Source: JBDNFP01 sp041689775
GTDB lineage: Bacteria; Bacteroidota; Bacteroidia; Cytophagales; Spirosomataceae
Length of the DNA stretch: 9,128 nt
Assembly: GCA_041689775.1 (NCBI GenBank)
Contig: JBDNFP010000032.1
Span: forward strand, 1-9,128
Direction of reading: 5' to 3'
The notes below the pieces were generated by a model. The model did not search any database. It worked only from the letters and a program-made list of their open reading frames with translations, and was not told where the DNA came from. This document shows positions 5,798 to 9,128 of the stretch, in pieces (position 1 is the stretch's first letter; the number at the start of each line of letters is the position of its first letter). Made by a program: the position numbers and the translations under genes.

Positions 5798-6847
5798 ATG
5801 TTAGTAACTAAAATAAATATACGGTTTTTGTGTAGTTTAATGCTTTTGCATTGCACCTCCTTTACCTCACGAGCCCAGTTCTCCTACTTACCCAACCCAC
5901 TGGGAAACAATAAAGCGGCAAGTTCACGCATTGTCAATTCTATGGTGTTTGACAAGTCTAATCGCCTGTATACAGCTACGTATTGGAATGAAGACTTCAG
6001 CCATAATGCATCATCACCCATTGGCTTCTATATTTTTGACGGCAACAAATGGGCTGCAAAAAAACTAGACCGAAACCCGAGTGCCTGGGAGGAGTACGGA
6101 AACCTAAGTATATCCCCCGATGGGAAATATATAGCTTTTCAAAACGAACAAAATCACAGTTATACGATGGGTGTGAGGTTGTTCGAAGTTTATAACGGAA
6201 GTTTCAACGAAGTCAAACTATTTCCTGATGGTGTCCCTATGATAGAATCAGTAGCCTTTGACAATGAATCCAAGCTATGGATGCTCGGCAATGGCTCCGC
6301 ATACAAAGGCGGTTTTCCCAATGTTTTTATTTGGGAATCAGGAAAACTGGGAGTAAAAAAACTACCTCTTATGCCCACTTCTGTTACTAACTTTTCATTC
6401 ATGGATAATGACGAGATGAGGCTCTCGTCCGAGTCCAATTATTTTGTTTATAATACTACGAGCCTTAAAAGGAGGATAATTTACAGTCCCATTAATTTCA
6501 GGGCATTTGACCAAACAAATACTGAAGGACAAACCTACCTCATGACCACCTATAAAGAACTAAAACTTATCCAATCAAACGGTGAATCAAAATCTATCTA
6601 TAACACCCCTGAGATTAATAAGATATACAAATCCATCCTAACAAAAGAAAGCACTTACTTACTTGCAACAGATTCAGGCATTTACACCTACAAAAATAAC
6701 GAGTGGCACGAGTTCAACACCTCCAACTCAAACCTAAAAGGTAACGAGATAACTGCTTTCGCCAAAGATGCACAAGGTAACATTTGGATTGCCGGAATAG
6801 AAATAAATAGCACCAAAGTATTTATTGCAAAATTTGATATATTATGA
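5798..6847 (+). CDS. Secreted beta-propeller protein of unknown function
   Basis: The chosen ATG at 5798 gives 349 residues. A GTG at 5762 is also in frame but lies within the IS end and would add IS-encoded residues, so it is unlikely to be native. The N-terminus has a Sec-type signal peptide with KINIR, a hydrophobic core to about residue 22, and likely cleavage SRA|QFSY (after Ala26), a common A|Q pattern in Bacteroidota. The mature protein has propeller-like repeats: IVNSMVFDKSNRLYTATYW, NLSISPDGKYIAF, IESVAFDNESKLWMLG and, at the end, LKGNEITAFAKDAQGNIWIAG. The last is a strong match to the Reg_prop pattern (two-component-regulator-type propeller). No enzyme motif and no type IX sorting domain is visible. 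Its stop overlaps the next start as ATGA, implying translational coupling. The IS ends 11 bp upstream, so its original promoter or leader is displaced. Confidence 0.82.
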   Translation: MLVTKINIRFLCSLMLLHCTSFTSRAQFSYLPNPLGNNKAASSRIVNSMVFDKSNRLYTATYWNEDFSHNASSPIGFYIFDGNKWAAKKLDRNPSAWEEYGNLSISPDGKYIAFQNEQNHSYTMGVRLFEVYNGSFNEVKLFPDGVPMIESVAFDNESKLWMLGNGSAYKGGFPNVFIWESGKLGVKKLPLMPTSVTNFSFMDNDEMRLSSESNYFVYNTTSLKRRIIYSPINFRAFDQTNTEGQTYLMTTYKELKLIQSNGESKSIYNTPEINKIYKSILTKESTYLLATDSGIYTYKNNEWHEFNTSNSNLKGNEITAFAKDAQGNIWIAGIEINSTKVFIAKFDIL

Positions 6848-9128
6848 AGAAAATTATACTGTTTTTGTTGATTTCGTATGCTGGTTTTGGGTAGTATAAA
6901 ATCGAGACGGTTGATATAAGCAAAGCACCCTATAGCATAAGTACTGTCGAAGTTGTCCGTAACTTTAGTTTATTAACAAGCGGTGAACCTGTTTTTATTT
7001 ACACCCAAACATTTGAAAAAAGTATAACCACGAACCGAAATCACTCAAAGTGAGGAATTGCGAAGAGTCAGGGAACGACCTATCAAAAATATTTGCTTCC
7101 GTTCGAGTACAGTTTCAACCTTCCTACACAGGCTTTTGTCGATGATAAAAATAATGTCTTAGTGCCTTCAATCGATTACATTTTCGGCTACCACGTATTT
7201 AGTCCTAACAATGATTGGAAATCTTTTTTGGCGTATAATAACAGAGACTTACAATACTTTAAGAATACTTATTTAGGACATGAAATCATACAACAAACTT
7301 TAGCAGCAGACCTAAACACTTTCCCTTCAAAAAAAAACAATTTTAACGGTAAGGAAATTGTAGCCGTATCTTCCTACAACGTGCTAACAGATAAAAGCGA
7401 TGAGCAATCTCTGTATAAATTAACCGCCGACAATCAACTGAGCATTGATAATTACTTTAACCTCACTACAAAGAATATCACTGTAGCGAACACTCAGCCA
7501 CAAAATGTAGTAAATTTCTTTCCTGATCCAGTTCACCTTACAGAAGGTCCAAACGGTGACATCTGGGTATCTTATTTAGGCTCGTTTGATAATTTTATAG
7601 CTAAATTTTCTGGAATAAATGTGATGTTGTATAAACTGAATAACGGCGGGGGAGATATTAGTATCGGAAACTCCAACCTGATTGCAGACAAAAAAGGCGG
7701 AGCTTGGTGGTATAGAAATAAAAATCTTAGTTACATAGAGGGTAATTCTATCAAGAATATAATACAAGATTTTGGTGGCTTGCACGAAGGGGTTGATTTT
7801 CAAATTGATCGCGATAATAAGCTTTGGTATTTAGATGAACAGTCGAATAAATTAGTTTCTCTAACAACAACTGGTCAAAAATCAGAAATTGATGTAAGCA
7901 CTGCGATTTCTGATAGACCCCTAAAGCTAATCTATGATGATTTGAAAGAAACATTTTGGATTCTAATGAGAAATAACAAGCTCTTGAAAGTCTCAAAAAG
8001 CGTAGATGTTGGGGTAAAACCTGAGGAAGAAAAAAAACCGATAATACGCAAACTTTCGATAACAAAACCAACCGCCTCTTCCGAAATAAACGTAACTGAT
8101 GGATTAAGAGTAAGTTTTGCTTTGTCTGAAGGTGCTATCATGGGGGCTTGCCGAGTTGAACTACTTAAACTGAATGGGCAGTTAGAAAAACTTCTTAGCA
8201 AAAACTTCTCAAGCATTGGATTAAAAGATTTTCCTTTTAATATAAAAAGCGTTCCTTCGGGTGAATACTACTTAAAACTTTCAGGCAGTGCACAACCTAA
8301 TCTAAAAGACTCGGTTAAAATTTTTGTAATAAACAACACGCTACTGGCACAAAATGAGCAGGTAGGGCTGTTTTGGCGAAATAGTGAAGCAAATCAAGGG
8401 AAAGAACTTCCCATTAACCCCATAGGCACTACAGCTGACGGGACAGCTAAGTTATTGATAAGGCTCAAACCCACTCAGGAAAACATGTCCCGATCCTACC
8501 GTGCCGAGGTACGGATAGTCTCTACAAATGAGCTCTTGAATGCCGATTTTTTGGGGTCAGTACTTCCCGTCGGCAATAATATTGAATTAGTTACCCCTAA
8601 TCAGCTAAATCATCTTGGAACAGTTGTTACAAGTAATCTGACAAAAATCGGAGATGAATTTATTTTCGAATATCAAGCCCCTACTGATTTTAATCACCCA
8701 ACTAACAAGATTGATTTATCTTCAGAAGCTATTAGAGAAGTGGCTGCCAATATTACTATTTATACTATTAGAGGTGAAGCAATAGAAATACAATCAATCA
8801 GAATACGTATTGCTCGACCACCGTTAATGCTTGCTCATGGTCTTGGCGGTGTAGGAGGGGAAGAGGGGACGTGGGTAGAGTTCAAGCATAATAACCAACT
8901 TGGTGGGGCGGTTCGGTTTTTAGACTCTCCTACCTTTTTAGAAAAAAGGGCTGTCAACCTATTACCCACAGCAAGCTTTGATGCAAACTCTGACGTTCTT
9001 TTGGGCAAAAATGAAAGCCTGATAGCCGAATCATTCGATACCATGATAAAACGCATGAATGACCAAGGTTACGCTTGTGCGAAGGTGGATTACGTAGCAC
9101 ACAGTATGGGAGGCTCGGTACTTCGTAA
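6844..9128 (+). pseudogene. Propeller/Ig-like/alpha-beta hydrolase protein with two in-frame stops (partial)
   Basis: An ATG overlapping the previous stop (ATGA) opens MKKIILFLLISYAGFG, a signal peptide. It is broken by TAG at 6892-6894 (codon 17, where a Gln would fit) and again by TGA at 7051-7053 (codon 70). After that the same frame stays open for about 690 codons to the window edge. Propeller-like blades appear around residues 226-243 (ending GDIWVSYLG), 280-292 (DKKGGAWWY), 320-330 (DRDNKLWYL) and 360-375. An EEEKKP linker precedes one or two Ig-like beta domains (about 400-640). Then comes an alpha/beta hydrolase start, PPLMLAHGLGG (His665-Gly666), and a nucleophile elbow VAHSMGGSV with Ser754. 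The AHSMG form of GxSxG is known from Bacillus lipases. The acid and His of the triad lie beyond the window. The family is lipase/PGAP1-like esterase. Both stops being sequence errors is possible. Starting after codon 70 would lose secretion. Confidence 0.8.

Noticed and set aside
4978..6894. Recurrent TAG codons in the transposase and hydrolase frames, suggesting amber recoding
   Set aside because: xylB ends with TAG as a normal stop, the transposase also has frameshifts and a deletion, and the hydrolase also has a TGA. Ordinary decay by point mutation explains the pattern better.
7576..9056. Minus-strand open frames in the right third
   Set aside because: They are antisense to the long coding-like hydrolase frame with propeller and AHSMGG motifs, and are short and low-complexity.
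1..9128. CRISPR arrays, tRNA or rRNA genes
   Set aside because: No regularly spaced repeats with unique spacers and no recognisable tRNA or rRNA segments were seen on either strand.

Overview
The window looks like chromosome from a Bacteroidota bacterium, probably a Cytophagales relative (inference). Start codons sit in A/T-rich leaders without Shine-Dalgarno sequences. One exact TAnnTTTG promoter core is present. Small lipoproteins carry short lipoboxes, one signal peptide ends in A|Q, and a DUF5685 gene is present. The window splits into a G+C-richer left part (xylB and a transposase-like start, both on the minus strand) and a visibly more A+T-rich plus-strand gene cluster from about 2.0 kb to the right edge. 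A G+C-rich insertion sequence interrupts that cluster.

Left part (1-1775, minus strand): the first 44 codons of a transposase-like protein run off the left edge. Next comes xylB (297-1775), a full-length FGGY-family xylulokinase. Its only reasonable in-frame start is TTG, and a nearby ATG is out of frame by one base. The 393-bp divergent intergenic region (1776-2168) holds a perfect 10-bp palindrome, two adjacent G/C-rich hairpins, and a cluster of five TGCAAA boxes that ends in a 12-bp palindrome.

Centre (2169-4655, plus strand): a tight three-gene operon encodes a 96-residue Cys-rich lipoprotein, a DUF5685 protein and a TolB-like beta-propeller lipoprotein. Gaps are 12 and 21 bp.

Insertion (4683-5786): an IS30-family element of 1104 bp has perfect 23-bp terminal inverted repeats, a perfect 50-bp palindrome just inside its left end, a candidate promoter, and a transposase gene wrecked by frameshifts, stops, an internal deletion and a Glu-to-Lys change at the third catalytic position.

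Right part (5798-9128, plus strand): a secreted beta-propeller protein overlaps by ATGA with a very long open frame. That frame encodes signal peptide, beta-propeller, Ig-like domains and an alpha/beta hydrolase with an AHSMGG nucleophile elbow. It is cut by the window edge and broken by in-frame TAG (codon 17) and TGA (codon 70). Removing the IS would leave only 38 bp between the TolB-like gene and the propeller gene. The five plus-strand genes were therefore probably one envelope/secretion-related operon, and the IS may have uncoupled its distal half. The function of this operon is not known to me. It is the most interesting unit here.
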